This document shows positions 1 through 11,869 of a DNA stretch of 64,000 nt, piece after piece. The stretch is from Lycium barbarum (lineage: Eukaryota; Streptophyta; Magnoliopsida; Solanales; Solanaceae): positions 51,916,596 through 51,980,595 of the forward strand of contig NC_083339.1 of NCBI RefSeq assembly GCF_019175385.1, read 5' to 3'. Every line of letters starts with the position of its first letter. The stretch's first letter is position 1. Both the position numbers and the translations under genes were made by a program. The notes beneath the pieces were generated by a model. The model was not told where the DNA came from, searched no databases, and saw only the letters and a list, made by a program, of their open reading frames with translations.

Positions 1-708
1 AGGGGCATACCGGGCCAGAGAATCAAACTCAAGATTATACTCGCGAACACTCCGACCCCTCTGCTGTAGATGTATAAATCGATCAGCCCGCGCCCGCCGC
101 AACTCTGGGGGCAGGAAGTGGCGGGTGAAAGCAGTCACAAACTGATCCCCCGTAGCTGGAGGAGCACCCTCACCCCTGGATAACTCCCAAGTCTCGTACC
201 AGTGAGTGGCAACATCTCGAAGTCTGTGCGAAGCCAGCTCGACCGACTCGGTCTCTGAAGCCCTGACCAAGTCCAGTGAGCGCCGCATCCCCCGAATAAA
301 GTCATGGGGGTCCTCGTCGGGCTTAGACCCGAAAAACTCTGGAGGGCCACATAATAAAAACTCCCGAACTCTCAGGCTGTCCCGCCTGTCATCATTATCA
401 TCGTCCCTCCGCCCGCGTCTGCGAGCCTGTCCTGCCACCAGTGTAGTCAACAACTGTACAGCCTCCCTCAGGGTCCTATCCTCCGCCCCTGGCTGAGGAG
501 CTGGAGTCTCAGGAGCGGGTACACGGACCTCTGGAGCGGCTGAAGGTCCTGCTCCAGGCTGTACTAGTGGGGGTGTAGCAGACCCCTCAGAATGAGGCAC
601 AACCTCAGGCAAATCATAAACACGAGCCCGGGTAGATCGCTGTGCCTGACTAGTCTCTCCCATCCTCGCTTTGCCCTTCTGGGCCGCTGTTGCCTTTTTC
701 GGAGGCAT
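1..708 (-). CDS. gag: Ty3/gypsy gag, N-terminal part (runs off left edge)
   Basis: The minus-strand frame is open for 236 codons from the ATG at 706-708 (MPPKK start) to the window edge, with no stop seen. It encodes the retrotransposon capsid-like protein. It parallels the gag at 57293-58777 nearly residue for residue: basic N-terminus, Pro/Ala-rich linker, then the retrotransposon gag domain (region after FLLCGPPEFFG). The zinc-knuckle end lies outside the window. The first Met is preferred because it is shared with the second copy and lies about 190 bp downstream of the PBS, as expected for a leader. This copy is the same family as the gag-only element at 52542-62028; whether it too lacks pol cannot be seen. 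It belongs to the mobile element whose 5' LTR is 912-3828. Confidence 0.88.
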   Translation of the reverse strand, partial: MPPKKATAAQKGKARMGETSQAQRSTRARVYDLPEVVPHSEGSATPPLVQPGAGPSAAPEVRVPAPETPAPQPGAEDRTLREAVQLLTTLVAGQARRRGRRDDDNDDRRDSLRVREFLLCGPPEFFGSKPDEDPHDFIRGMRRSLDLVRASETESVELASHRLRDVATHWYETWELSRGEGAPPATGDQFVTAFTRHFLPPELRRARADRFIHLQQRGRSVREYNLEFDSLARYAP

Positions 709-895
709 CACTGCAAACACAAGAACGAGTCAGATCAGAATCATCCTAATAGCACAGCTCTATCGCACGATCTAAGATTCCAAAGAAAGTAACATCCTAA
801 ATGCCCTGTAGTTCCCTGTGTATAGATGTGGTGCACAACACATCGATAAACAAGACTCTACGAGACACGGCCTGTAGACATTCCGAGGACAAACT

Positions 896-907
896 GCTCT
901 GATACCA
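896..907 (-). promoter_or_regulatory. Primer-binding site (initiator tRNA-Met type)
   Basis: The minus strand reads TGGTATCAGAGC, the classical plant PBS complementary to the 3' end of initiator tRNA-Met. It lies 4 bp inside the LTR end (GTGACA, then AAAG). This fixes the LTR boundary at 912 and the minus orientation of the element. Confidence 0.93.
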
Positions 908-911
908 CTTT

Positions 912-3828
912 TGTCACGACCCAGCCCCGTGGGCCGCGACTGGCACCCTACCTGGGTACCCAGACCAAATCGCACATTCATTTACCGAATCCAAACTTAT
1001 TTCAAAATTTCATAAAAGTCATATCAAACATAATTTATATCAAAATATGTCTTAAGCGGTCGCACATATCAAAATATCATATCGAATCCGAAAGGAGCGG
1101 CGGAATAGACATCGCCAGTCATAAGTGCAAATATAAGCATAAGGGCCATTTAGGGCCATCATAACAAACGGACCGCTTTAAGACCAAATATCAAAGTCAA
1201 GAAAACACATATAGGACCCTCGCCCCACAAACATGACTACAGGCCTCTACGAATCCAAAACAAAGACATATGGCAAGACAGGGCCCCGCCGTACCCGAAT
1301 AGTCAAATGTACAAAATATACATAGCAAAAGATGTCTATACCAGAAGTGGACTCCGGATCAAGGAGGAGTACTCCGAAATAGCAGAAAAGTGAAGCCTAC
1401 AGTGGAGGATCACCAATGTCTGTACCTGCGGGCATAAAACGCAGCCCCCCGAAGAAAGGGGGTCAGTACGAAATATGTACTGAGTATGTAAAGCACGGAG
1501 TACAGAAATATGGGCCAAAACTGAAAGCAAACCGGATATCAAAGGGAAGTACAAATCAGTATGTCAAAATCCGTATCAAAATCATATACATATACATAAT
1601 GCAACCGAAATCATGCAAAGCTCAAGAACGTGGTCACCACTCTGACGCTGGTGCCACACACAACATAACACCGGAAGGTTTCAAATCTCCGTACATCCCC
1701 GAACACATACATATGGGAGCGTATCGCATCACCAGCCATATCACAGCATAACTCCAAACGGAACCCAGCCCTATGGCGAGGCCTCGGGAACCGTAACACA
1801 GCATACAGCCGAATTATCATAGGGCGCACGAATCATAACCGGCCCGGGAACCGGCGAACGAAGTCATAAGGAGGCACGAGCGGAGTCGTGAGCAAACAAA
1901 TTCAAATCATATTTCAAAATAGCCTTTCAAAACATAATGATTTCATAAGTCATTTCATAACCCAAAATAATCGAATACTTAGCTGATACGAAGGTTTATT
2001 TCACAAAATGTTTCCAAAGTGGTACGTATGGCTCAAAACAAAACTTAACATATCATAATAGTCAAAACATAATTCATAGAGGGAAGTCTCAAAGTCGAAG
2101 ATCACATATCGAAGTTCATCCAAAAAGAGAGCCCGATAGGACAAATAGGGCGTCTCGGGGTTAGCGGGCCCACCTCGAGTCAAATTGAGGTGGCGAACAT
2201 AATTTACGAACAGTTAAAGGCCAAAAGATCATACATAATGATTTCAAAGTGACCCGATCACATTTCGGTTTCGAACATTTGGTTGCATTCTAGCCAAAAT
2301 AGCGCCTTTAGGCTTCAATTGAATTGAATGAATAGTAGTCGTTTTGTAGATCGGGTTTCGAGGAGCAGAAATGCTCCGGAGGTTCCAATATTCACCTAAC
2401 ATACTAAGACATGCCAAACGAAGAAATGGGAAGCTTTACATACCTTATAGACGTCTTATGCTTTCCCCAAAATCAAATCCCGTTTCGTCCAGAATCTGCA
2501 AATGGTCAAAGTTACCAATTAGAGATTCTTAGGCTTAAAATCCCTATTAACTTGATTTTTGTCTACCGAAATTTCGGCAATATTTCCCCTATAAATCTAA
2601 CACCCCCGAGACTTAGCTCGGCTCAAAATAAATCAACAACAACAACCCAAACATCATCAAACAACATGGACCATCATCAAGCCATTCTAACTTCAAAGTT
2701 CTACCTTACTACACAAGTTGACAACTTTCATTCAGACTTCACAATTCCAAACTTATATCCACATTATTGTATTCATTCACTCATTCAAGATTATGCAATC
2801 ACATCCCAAATATGTTCCAAACCATATACAAAATTTCCCGAAGTTCATTACTTTCCATATTCTATCCAGAACATCAAAAGTCACGACGAACATTCTAACT
2901 TGCATCGTTTCATTCCGAATTCATTAACATCAACTACAAGTCACATTTAAAGTCTTTTAGTATAATAGATATACAATGATATACACAAATATACCAAAGG
3001 TATATACTTTCCGATAATGTTCCGAAATCATTTTCCAACACCAATTCAATTTATTAAATGATCATTTACATCATAAATGTCACAACGACGCAATAAACAA
3101 ACTAACAAGATCAATTCGCATTTCTTTCTCCTTCCAAGTGCACACGGCCACAACACAACCCACACACACTCACACGGTTTTCTACACACATCAAAACTAC
3201 GGGATTCTCGTCTATTCTCAATCCTTAACACATTCATACCAATTCCATAACATTTAAGGGGCAAAATTCTTACCTTTTCTTGAAAATCCGACTTGCCGCA
3301 AACGTGATTCTTGTGCCAAACAAATTATATCACGTTGAAGAGCGTCTTGCGCTTGATATAACTACAACAACGACACGATTTTTAGGATTAAATCAAGGCT
3401 AGCAAAACTTTTTTGTTGGGGAAAAGAAAGGGCTCGGCCGAATGGCTTTGTAGCTCAAAGTTGAAATTGTGATTTTTCCTTAATAATTCCAAAGGCTTAC
3501 ATTGATATATATCCACTTATAGGTCATGTGCATAGCACATGACCAAAAAAAATGGGCTTAGACCTTGCCTCTTGGCCGGCCACTTCAAGGCTTTGGGCCT
3601 CAATTTTTATCAATTTCTTCTTGGCCCAATTCATTAAAAGTCCCATTTTGTAATTCCCGAAACTAATTTTCAAAATTCCAAATTTACCCTCGGCCTTCCC
3701 CGGTGTCTTAACATTAATGATTTCATAACCAACATAGTCATATCAACTAGAATAAAAATATTTCCTCTTAACACACGAGTCTTAATTATTCCTCGATTTC
3801 CAATTATACGAAAACGCGGGACATAACA
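912..3828 (-). repeat. 5' LTR of the left gag-bearing element (2917 bp)
   Basis: On the minus strand the LTR starts TGTTATGTCCCG and ends GGGTCGTGACA next to the PBS. It is homologous along its whole length to the two 3053-bp LTRs at 52542 and 58976, but clearly more diverged from them than they are from each other. It contains a conserved hairpin core (about 1419-1494) and a TATA-like run at about 3502-3515. An inverted repeat (arms GGTCATGTGC/GCACATGACC, 3522-3544) sits just upstream of the TATA on the minus strand. ORFs inside it are short and look fortuitous. The 5 bp to its right (TGTAC) would be the TSD, but the left end of the element is outside the window. Confidence 0.88.
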
Positions 3829-6663
3829 TGTACACAACCTACACATATGTCTACAGGCCTTTAAGAGTAACGATTGTGAAATATGACGGGACAGGGCCCC
3901 GCCGTACCCTTGGATAAACATATATATACATCATAAGATCTGTACCAAAAGTCTAGGCTCCGGAACAACAGAGCTCTCCAAGACAGCTGAGTGGAAGTCC
4001 TATGCTGAAGGGTCACCAAACCGACTATCTGTACCTGCGGGCATGAAACGCAGCCCCCCCGAAGAAAGGGGGTCAGTACGAGGTATGTACTGAGTATATA
4101 AGGCATGAAATACATTAAGGAAGATCATAACTGAAGTAGAGATTCCAGGAGACAAGTGTGATGATCAAGAAATCACTGTACCTGTGCCTTACGAAACAAA
4201 ATCATACATATCATTGTCATATACCATACCCGACCCATTATGGGACTCGGTGAATAAAGTCGTGTACACGTATACCATACCCGGCCCATCATGGGACTCG
4301 GTGCCATAATCATATCATCGTAACATCATATCATCATATACATATACCGTACCCGGCCCTCTAGTGAGAGACTCGGTGAACAATGCAGTGAAACTGTGCA
4401 CGAATACATACCTGGCCCGGGACTCGGTGAATGACGCGATAACTGTATGCACGAGTAGAATATCATGAGCAACCACATGCAACTAAATCATCATCTGAGA
4501 CTCAATAGAATAAGTGGAATAACTAACACTCGAGTATCAAAGGCGATAGTCATGTTGGGTACCCTTTAAATGTCACTATGGACTATATCAAATAGAGCCT
4601 CAGGGATCATAGACATGTATCAAGATAATATGAAATAGCTTATGGAAGTCAAGGACATTAGTCATCGTAGAGTCTCTAAGAATAGGAGCTTATACATACC
4701 GACTACTATCCAACGCATAGAAGACTTGAGAGGCAATAGCTCAATTACCTTAAGAGTTCTAACATTAAGAAGTGAATAAGAATCATGAATCACACTCGAA
4801 ACTTATGAATAGAATTACCCCAAAGCTCATACCATACGTCACTTATATCTAAGACATGCCAAAAGAAAGAAGGGATAGCTTCACATACCTTGTCGCTTAC
4901 TTACTCATCCCATGTCTCATTTCTTGAACCTGCAAGTCTATATCCCAAAGCGATATGTTCAACTCAGTCCGTAGGAATTATATTTAAACTCATATTAACT
5001 TAACAAAATGATTTAATGAATCCCCCGTATAATTCGTTCTAACCAAACTTCATATCATTTCCAAATCACAACAAAGACTTCAACAACGTCATCACATAAA
5101 TTCCATGGAAACAGAACAGTAACTCATTTCATAACTCTATAGAATTCGGCCTACATCTCACTAATCTCATACAATCTACAAATAATACCAAATATGCCAA
5201 TAATTAAATTAGAATACTCTTTCAAACCAATCCTTAATTACTTAGAAATCTAATGATATTCGGGTAGCATTTTCCTTAAAAACTTAATAATCCTTGTGAC
5301 TCCAACTTAGCCAAAATATCAATTCCAATACTAACATCAGTATCAACAAATACATGCCCAAATAGAATCAAATCCATTCTTAAATCACCTCCAAAACAAC
5401 CCAATGTACATTCCTATACCAATACTTGTATACACTTCTTTATTTTCGTATATACATAGTATAACAACAAACACGACAACAACAACTACATCCACTCCCA
5501 CGATATTCCAGCACACCAAACAATTTATAACACCCACCAAACAGTCCACATGATAACAATAACAATTTTTCCGATTTCCCGCAATTAATTTCGTATTTCC
5601 CATCTCACAATTTAGCTATGACTGGGATGAATTTAAATATACCTAGGAGAGAATAAATCTTACCTTATATGCCCAGAAATGATCTTCTTCCACTTTACTT
5701 TCCATCGAAGAAATCCCGGATTCAACAACACGACGAAACGGAACAATGAGACCGAAGCGGTGCGTGAAATCCGAAATAAAATTGAACAACATAGCTGTGC
5801 ATGTTCATGGAATAATGTTGATGTGTGCATATTTACACACTAATACGTTGCTGCCTCCATCCAAGACTTTGTACCAATTGCAAAGAATGGTAATTCTCCG
5901 GTCCTAAAACTATAATACACGATTGCTACCTAGCTAAACTGTTGCTGCCCCTCATGTTAATTAAAGAAGTATCTCACTTAAATGAGATAAAGTATTGTAC
6001 TCCACCCTAATGGACTGTGGGTCCCAATTAGTAATTTATTTACTACAGGTCACTCATCTCCTAAATGTGCCACCTAAAGGAATTTATGCCTTAGTCACTA
6101 AGTTGTGCCACCACGTGGAAGAGCCAACATTAAAGATTATCCACAATTCATTAATTATCCACGTATAATAAATTGCTTCATCTCAATTCACTTTAATAAC
6201 AATTATTTTAATACACTTCATATACTCATTGCCATGGTTATGTGACATAACACTAGTCCATAGTCCCTTTTGGTACACACAAAATATTATTCCCAATTAC
6301 CATGGTCACACTTGTTAAGTCCTAAATTATTTCGGAACCTCAAACTCTTTGTACACTGAGATGTCGATTTTTTTTTATCCTTGACTATGATCAAATTCTC
6401 CGGGCTCGGGTAAATTTGCTCATATTGGACGATTAAATTTTCTAGTCCAAGAATACGACATATTACTGCTTGGATCGTATTTTACTCAAATAAATGTTGA
6501 ACTCGACAAAGCTTATTTCCTTCGATCGGTTTAACTTCAAATCCTTACGATACCTGTGTGCCATCACTTTAACCACCTATAAGCTTGGGGGATAACCTCG
6601 TGTCCGTTACTAATATCATTTAACTCGCACACTTCCCAACATATGAGAATACGGGATGTAACA
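3829..6663 (-). repeat. LTR fragment, minus orientation, interrupted at its left side
   Basis: On the minus strand the LTR start TGTTACATCCCG is at 6663. The sequence runs left to 3829, where the left element is inserted. It carries the conserved core (4031-4103), the GGACAGGGCCCCGCCGTACC block (near 3887-3908), and several ACCCGGCCC...GGGACTCGGTG repeats at about 4220-4450. The missing roughly 300 bp of its 3' end presumably lies left of the inserted element, outside the window. No PBS or gag follows, so solo LTR or 5' LTR cannot be decided. Confidence 0.7.
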
Positions 6664-8455
6664 AAGGTGAAGATTAAAGCGCTTAGGGTTTCCAAGTGAG
6701 CTTTACACTTGCCTCCTCTTGCGTTCCATGCTTATGAGTTTATTCAGTAATTATGTTAAGATTTGAGGAGAAGAAATCGGAGGAAAAGTTCAAATATGCA
6801 TTTGATGATATTTTGAGTTATAAATTAACTAGAGCTATAATTATTAGCATGTTTTGAGAATATTCTTGTTATGAGGGATAATAATGATTTTAAAGAAGTG
6901 TCGTACACAAGTGTAGAAGGGGTTGTGTTGAAGTTGTTGTTATGAATTAATTATGAAAAGAAGTTTTGGGATTTAATTTGGTATAATTTAAATGTAATCT
7001 TTTGAATATGGAACTGGTGATGTTTTATTGAGGTTTTGGGAGTTGTTTTGAGGATTGGAGGAAGTAGAAGATATAAGGGAAATGCTACCCAATTTTAATT
7101 AGCTTACCAATTAATCTAGTTTGACCTTATAAGTGTTTCATTGACTTACCCTTAGTGCGAATCATCTTGAATGTTGATTTACAAGCTTGGGAGGATAGAC
7201 ATTAAGTAAGTAATGAGATGATAAAGTATGTTAAGGATAACCCTTTCTTTCTTAAGGCATGATTCCTTTGTTGTGGACCTATAGATAATATCCTCAATAT
7301 CCCTATTCCTAAAAATGCTAGAAGCTCATGATTCAGGTTTTTATGATATTGTTGATAAGTGCCCTTCATGATGATGATGATGAGTCAATTTCTAAAGATA
7401 CCAAAGGTTGCAGCTCTTGATGTTATTATGATATTATTGAGCTTGTTCATGATTGTTGATGTTATTCATTGATGTTGATCTCATCTTATGATTTTATTCT
7501 TTCAAGGTGAGATATAGCGATGATGATTATTCCATAACGATAATCGGAGGTTTACCGACCTTACGTCACTCCGATAGAGTGATAGCTTTTATTTAGGCTC
7601 TCATGCATGCTTTATATATATGTATGTATTTTCTCACACCGAGCCGCGCTATAGTCAGCCGGGAACGGCACGTAGATGTGCACACCACTGCAGTGGGAAC
7701 ATAATGATGGTACCCCGGACGCGGGATGATATGATATATAGATCGGGCTGCACGTTCTGTATCACTTACATTTATGGATCGGGCTGCACGTTCCGCAACA
7801 CTAACATTTATATTATATATGTATGAAAATATTTTCTTTTAAAAGCTAAGCGTGCATGACATCCGCCTTAAAAAGGCATTCAAAGGTACAAATTGATCTC
7901 TTTTATCTTATGTTATCTTCATACTTTCATTATGTTATTACTTGTGCTTTACTTACTGTATGTCATTCGTACTGACGACTTTTTGCTTGTGGACGCTGCA
8001 TTTATGCCCGCAGGTAAACATGGATACGGTTCAGACTGATAGGCAGCCATCTCAGCGTTGGTATAGGAGCACTCCACTTGTTCCGGAGTTGCAGTCCAAT
8101 TAGTATGGTTCTTTTGTATACAGATGGGTATGGCGGGGTCCTGTCCCATCCTTGTTACTTCATGCATTCCGGTAGAGGCTCGCAGACGGATATGTATAGC
8201 TAGAGGTTCTGTGACCTTCTTGGTCCCTCTTGTGTTGTATCATTATTTTGGTAGCCATGTCGGCTCGAACTTGAGACCAGCTTGATGACGTATATATGTA
8301 TATACCTTTTTGGTCTTGTGTCCCTTACAGATATGGCATTTAATAGATAAAAGTATGGCCCACTCAGCTATGATGATGAAATGCATGTATGCTTATAGGT
8401 GCTCGGTAGGTTAGCTTCGGGTACCCATCATGGCCCTCAGGTTGGGGTCGTGACA
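6664..8455 (+). repeat. 5' LTR (3' part) of a decayed plus-strand chromovirus
   Basis: It ends GGGGTCGTGACA followed by AAGG and a perfect PBS at 8460. It carries the conserved hairpin core in plus orientation (about 7956-8029), the hairpin-prone GATCGGGCTGCACGTTC repeats (7740-7800) and the GGCGGGGTCCTGTCCC block (about 8131-8146). Its 5' part was displaced by the LTR insertion at 6663 and lies outside the window. Confidence 0.78.
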
Positions 8456-8459
8456 AAGG

Positions 8460-8471
8460 TGGTATCAGAGC
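8460..8471 (+). promoter_or_regulatory. Primer-binding site (initiator tRNA-Met type)
   Basis: A perfect TGGTATCAGAGC lies 4 bp after the LTR end. It defines the plus orientation and the 3' boundary of the LTR at 8455. Confidence 0.93.
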
Positions 8472-11452
8472 AGCTCGTCTTAGGGTTTTTCTACGAGCCG
8501 TGTCCAGTAGAGTCTTGTTTATGGGTGTGAAGCGCGCCACACTAAAAACAGGAAGCTGCAGGGCATTTAGGATGGTGACCCTTCTTTGTATCTTAGATCG
8601 TGCTATAGAGCTGAGTCATTGGGTGTAATCTTCAACCCTAACCTCTATTGTTTTATAGTGTTATGAAGATTTCTTCAGACAGGACTACAGGTGATTTGAG
8701 GATTGCAATGACGACTGGGGAAAGAATAAGTTACTCTTTAGAGCAGGACCCGATTGAGGATGTATCCTCCATTGAGACAGACCCATCTGAGATCATGTCT
8801 TTTATGGATCAGACCCGTCGGAGATTCAGGATAAATCAGTGTTACTGATATCATCGACTTTGATAGGAGTAGAGGAGCCAAGAAAAGCTCCGGTGTTGCC
8901 AGTTTCACATTTGAACATAGGGGGACAAAGAAGGGAAAAACCAATGCTAGGAGTTGATACCCAAGCTTCATATCATGGTAGGCTAGCGGAGAGTGTAGGG
9001 CTTTCTGGGAAATCGAAGAGTTTGCAGCCTGAGGACCTTTTTAACCAGGACTTGATAACATCTTCCGGGCAAGGTTAAAATAAAGGTGGTGGTCAGATAG
9101 GACAAGTTAGTATAGTTGGTACATTTGTAGAAATTTCGGGTGGCAATGAACGACCAATAGAGAGACAGCATGAAGAAGAATTTTCCTAGCCCATGTTAGA
9201 GTGATTCGTGCCAGATCAGGGTTCTGGAGTAAGGACATGGGAAGTCTAAGATCTGTCGGAGTTTCAGGACCCGAGCAACTAATGATTGAAGGTATGATTG
9301 TCGCTTTGATAAAGTGTCAAAAATTAAGCAAGTCTGATTTTGATATATGTTAAGTTATGCAACAACGGTAAGTTATAATGCCCCAATGATTATATTACGG
9401 AAAGGATAAAAACTAATATTAAGAGAGGAACCTTAAGTGAAATCTGTGGTAAGACGATGGGTTAAAATTGTGAATATATTGATAGAACGGTTGAAGAAGA
9501 TATGTTGTGATAATAAGGCAATGGTATAGTAAAACAGGAAAGGTCTGTGCGGGGAACATAGTTCGATAAAGAGATTATATCTATAGAATTCCGAATAATG
9601 GTGGTTAAGAGGAATCAGTAAGATATGAATCACTTGTAAGTAAGAGGAGATAGTACAGTGTGTGGGGATGAGTGGTGAAGCCAGGTATAATTAATGGTTT
9701 AATAATGTTTATACATCTTTGCGGTTGGTTTTGAGATATTACATCTAGTTCTGTTAAGATAACTTTTGGATTATGGATGGGACTTAAAAAGAAGAGAAGT
9801 TTGATTGGATTTTCAGTAGGGTGATAGCAAATGACTGTGGTTATACTGTAAATTGTGAGCAACCTTAGAAGTGTTTTATTAATGAGACAAACAAGTATTG
9901 GATTAGGAGTATGCTTGTTAGAATAGGGAAGGATAGCAACAAAAAGGAATTGGGAACCACTTTAAAAAAATGGGAAGTAAGTTCGTGTAAGACAACTTCA
10001 TTGCATTAAGAAGAATAAGAATGGATCTAGCACTGAAGTGGATACGTTCACTTTGGAAAGTAGCAGAAGGGTATAGAAATATATACCTCAGAGATGATAT
10101 AAGTGTATAACAAGCTTGCCAAGATCACTATAGAATTTCAACTGGTGAAGCGTAGCCTAGTCGAGGATAGTAATGGAAAAAAAAATGATATAAGTCAGAA
10201 AACTTGAGTAAAGATATAGTATCCTAGATATGGCACATCTTTTAAACCAAAGCTTAAAAGAATATCTCAGTAAGGTGGATTCCTAAGATGTCAAAACCGA
10301 CTCTATATTAAATGTAGCAAAGGTAGATGATCTATTTAGAGGCAACAAATATGTATCATGACCTTGGTGGATCGAAAAAATAAAGAGGGAAATATTTCAG
10401 AGCTCATAGTCTGCTAATAAATAAACAGAAGCATGAAAGACCAAGGAAACGCATGGATATGTCATTGAGAAATGAAGGAATGATCAGTATGGGTTTTATA
10501 ACTATAAGGAATTATGGGAGCAATATATGGAATTATATGGTTACCTAGTATCTTTGGTTATCCGGTTAAGATGTCCAGTTTTCTACTAGCGCCTGAGGAT
10601 CAGTACATTCAGAGAAACCTGGAAAACATAGATTACCCCGGTTTTGTCTTCCACCTTGAGATAAGTGGATATGTAGAGTGCTTTTCAGACATCTCAGGAT
10701 ATATATTATGAACAAGAATTCTAGACCTTTAAGGAAGTTGGGATGACCAGTTAGTGTGTTCTAGTCACCATTTCAATATTCAGATGACCTATGTGAAACC
10801 CTATAAGAACGGAAGAGTATCAAACGGTTTGAGATTTGGAATTTTATTCTGAAGAGATTTATGAAATTTAATAAGAAAGACAAGTCTTCCCAAGATACTT
10901 TAGACTTCATAAGATTATGCATAGGATAGGCCAAATTCAGATTGGGAATTTGTACATCCAGTCTGTCATATGTCCATGCCTCGTAAATGTGTTGGAAATT
11001 CTTCCTGAGTTGTGCTAGTTGATTAATTTAAGATCACATAACAATTATTGCTCTAGAAAGTATCTGCTGCCCTATCAGATCACCAAGTTCCAGATTCAGG
11101 GATTGAGAACCAGAGATGTAGCCATAGTAAAAGTATTTTGAAAGAATATGAATATATAGGAAATGACTTGAGAAGTTGAGGAAGACATGAGATTCTGATA
11201 TCCGCGTTTGTTTTTCCAAGAGGGGACCCGAACTAAAACATTACAGCCTTCAGGTACGTATTGTTCAATTTCTTATGATTACTGGTCATGTGAGGCCATT
11301 TTTGTTGTTTATTGTTGATTGTTGTGGCCCTGTATGGCGTTGTATGGTTTGGGTTACTGTGTGGTAGGTTGGTAGTGGTGTAGTTATTGGGGATACTTTG
11401 CCAAATTTTTTATAGAATTCCTGGAAGTTAAAATTCGAGGACGAATGTTTCT
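8472..11452 (+). pseudogene. Decayed internal region of a chromovirus (gag-pol unreadable)
   Basis: About 3 kb lies between a PBS and a PPT, where an intact Ty3/gypsy chromovirus would have 4-5 kb of gag-pol. No long ORF remains. At the 3' end the relic of the integrase C-terminus is still legible. From about 10925 to 11225 the plus strand can be read, with several stops, as the post-integrase segment and chromodomain (V-A-I-V-K-V then E-M-T and E-V-E-E-D-M-R, ending Y-P-R-L-F). This matches the position and pattern of chromodomains in Tekay/Del-type chromoviruses. ORFs at 8648-8848 and 10514-10711 are short and I do not recognise them. The second part (9501-11149) is repeated at 11870-13753. 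Confidence 0.6.
9501..11149 (+). repeat. Internal-region duplication, copy 1
   Basis: It matches 11870-13753. Segment 9501-9961 differs from its partner at roughly 6% of positions by eye. Segment 9971-11149 (1179 bp) matches 12575-13753 with only about three differences. Copy 1 lacks about 255 bp present in copy 2 (around 12311-12574), exactly at the point where divergence changes. Confidence 0.88.
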
Positions 11453-11465
11453 AAGGGGGGAAGAA
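11453..11465 (+). promoter_or_regulatory. Polypurine tract before 3' LTR
   Basis: AAGGGGGGAAGAA lies immediately upstream of TGTTATACC. It follows the conserved TTCGAGGACGAATG motif that precedes the PPT in many plant gypsy elements. This fixes the start of the 3' LTR at 11466. Confidence 0.88.
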
Positions 11466-11869
11466 TGTTATACCTTGTGGTTTTATAAATTTAGAATCAT
11501 CGTACGTAATTTATTTTAGTTTGGACATCTGAATTTGTCTTCAGAGATTATATGAGATTGGACATGCCTAACTTATGCTTAAAAGTGTTTAAGTTCATGT
11601 TTGGTAAGTTACGAAAGGATTGGACAATAAGTGAATCAAAGCGGAAGAGTTCATCAAGTGTTATTTTTGGAAAATATGGTATATGGGTCGTATAAGTAAG
11701 ATATGATCCGTATTTTGAGATATGGACCGTATTTAAGGATTTTAAAAATTTCCAGAGAAGGTAGTTTTTGAGGTGGTATTGTACGGCCAACTATACGGAC
11801 CACATAATTTTATATGGCCAGGATGTAAGTTGTATAATGCTATACGACCAAGGATACATACTGTATATA
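11466..11869 (+). repeat. 3' LTR, first ~404 bp only
   Basis: It begins TGTTATACC after the PPT. It contains the family's run of palindromic CGTAT/ATACGG motifs (about 11680-11860; several ATACGGACC/GGTCGTAT variants), which in related LTRs lies just upstream of the TATA box. It breaks off at a short shared sequence (TATGTTGTGATAATAAGG) into the second copy of internal sequence. The rest of the LTR is missing, which suggests a microhomology-mediated join. Confidence 0.72.

Noticed and set aside
2411..2950. 179-codon ORF on the plus strand
   Set aside because: Lies within the 912-3828 LTR, low-complexity composition (Asn/Ser/Ile/His-rich), antisense to the element and not kept open in the related LTRs.
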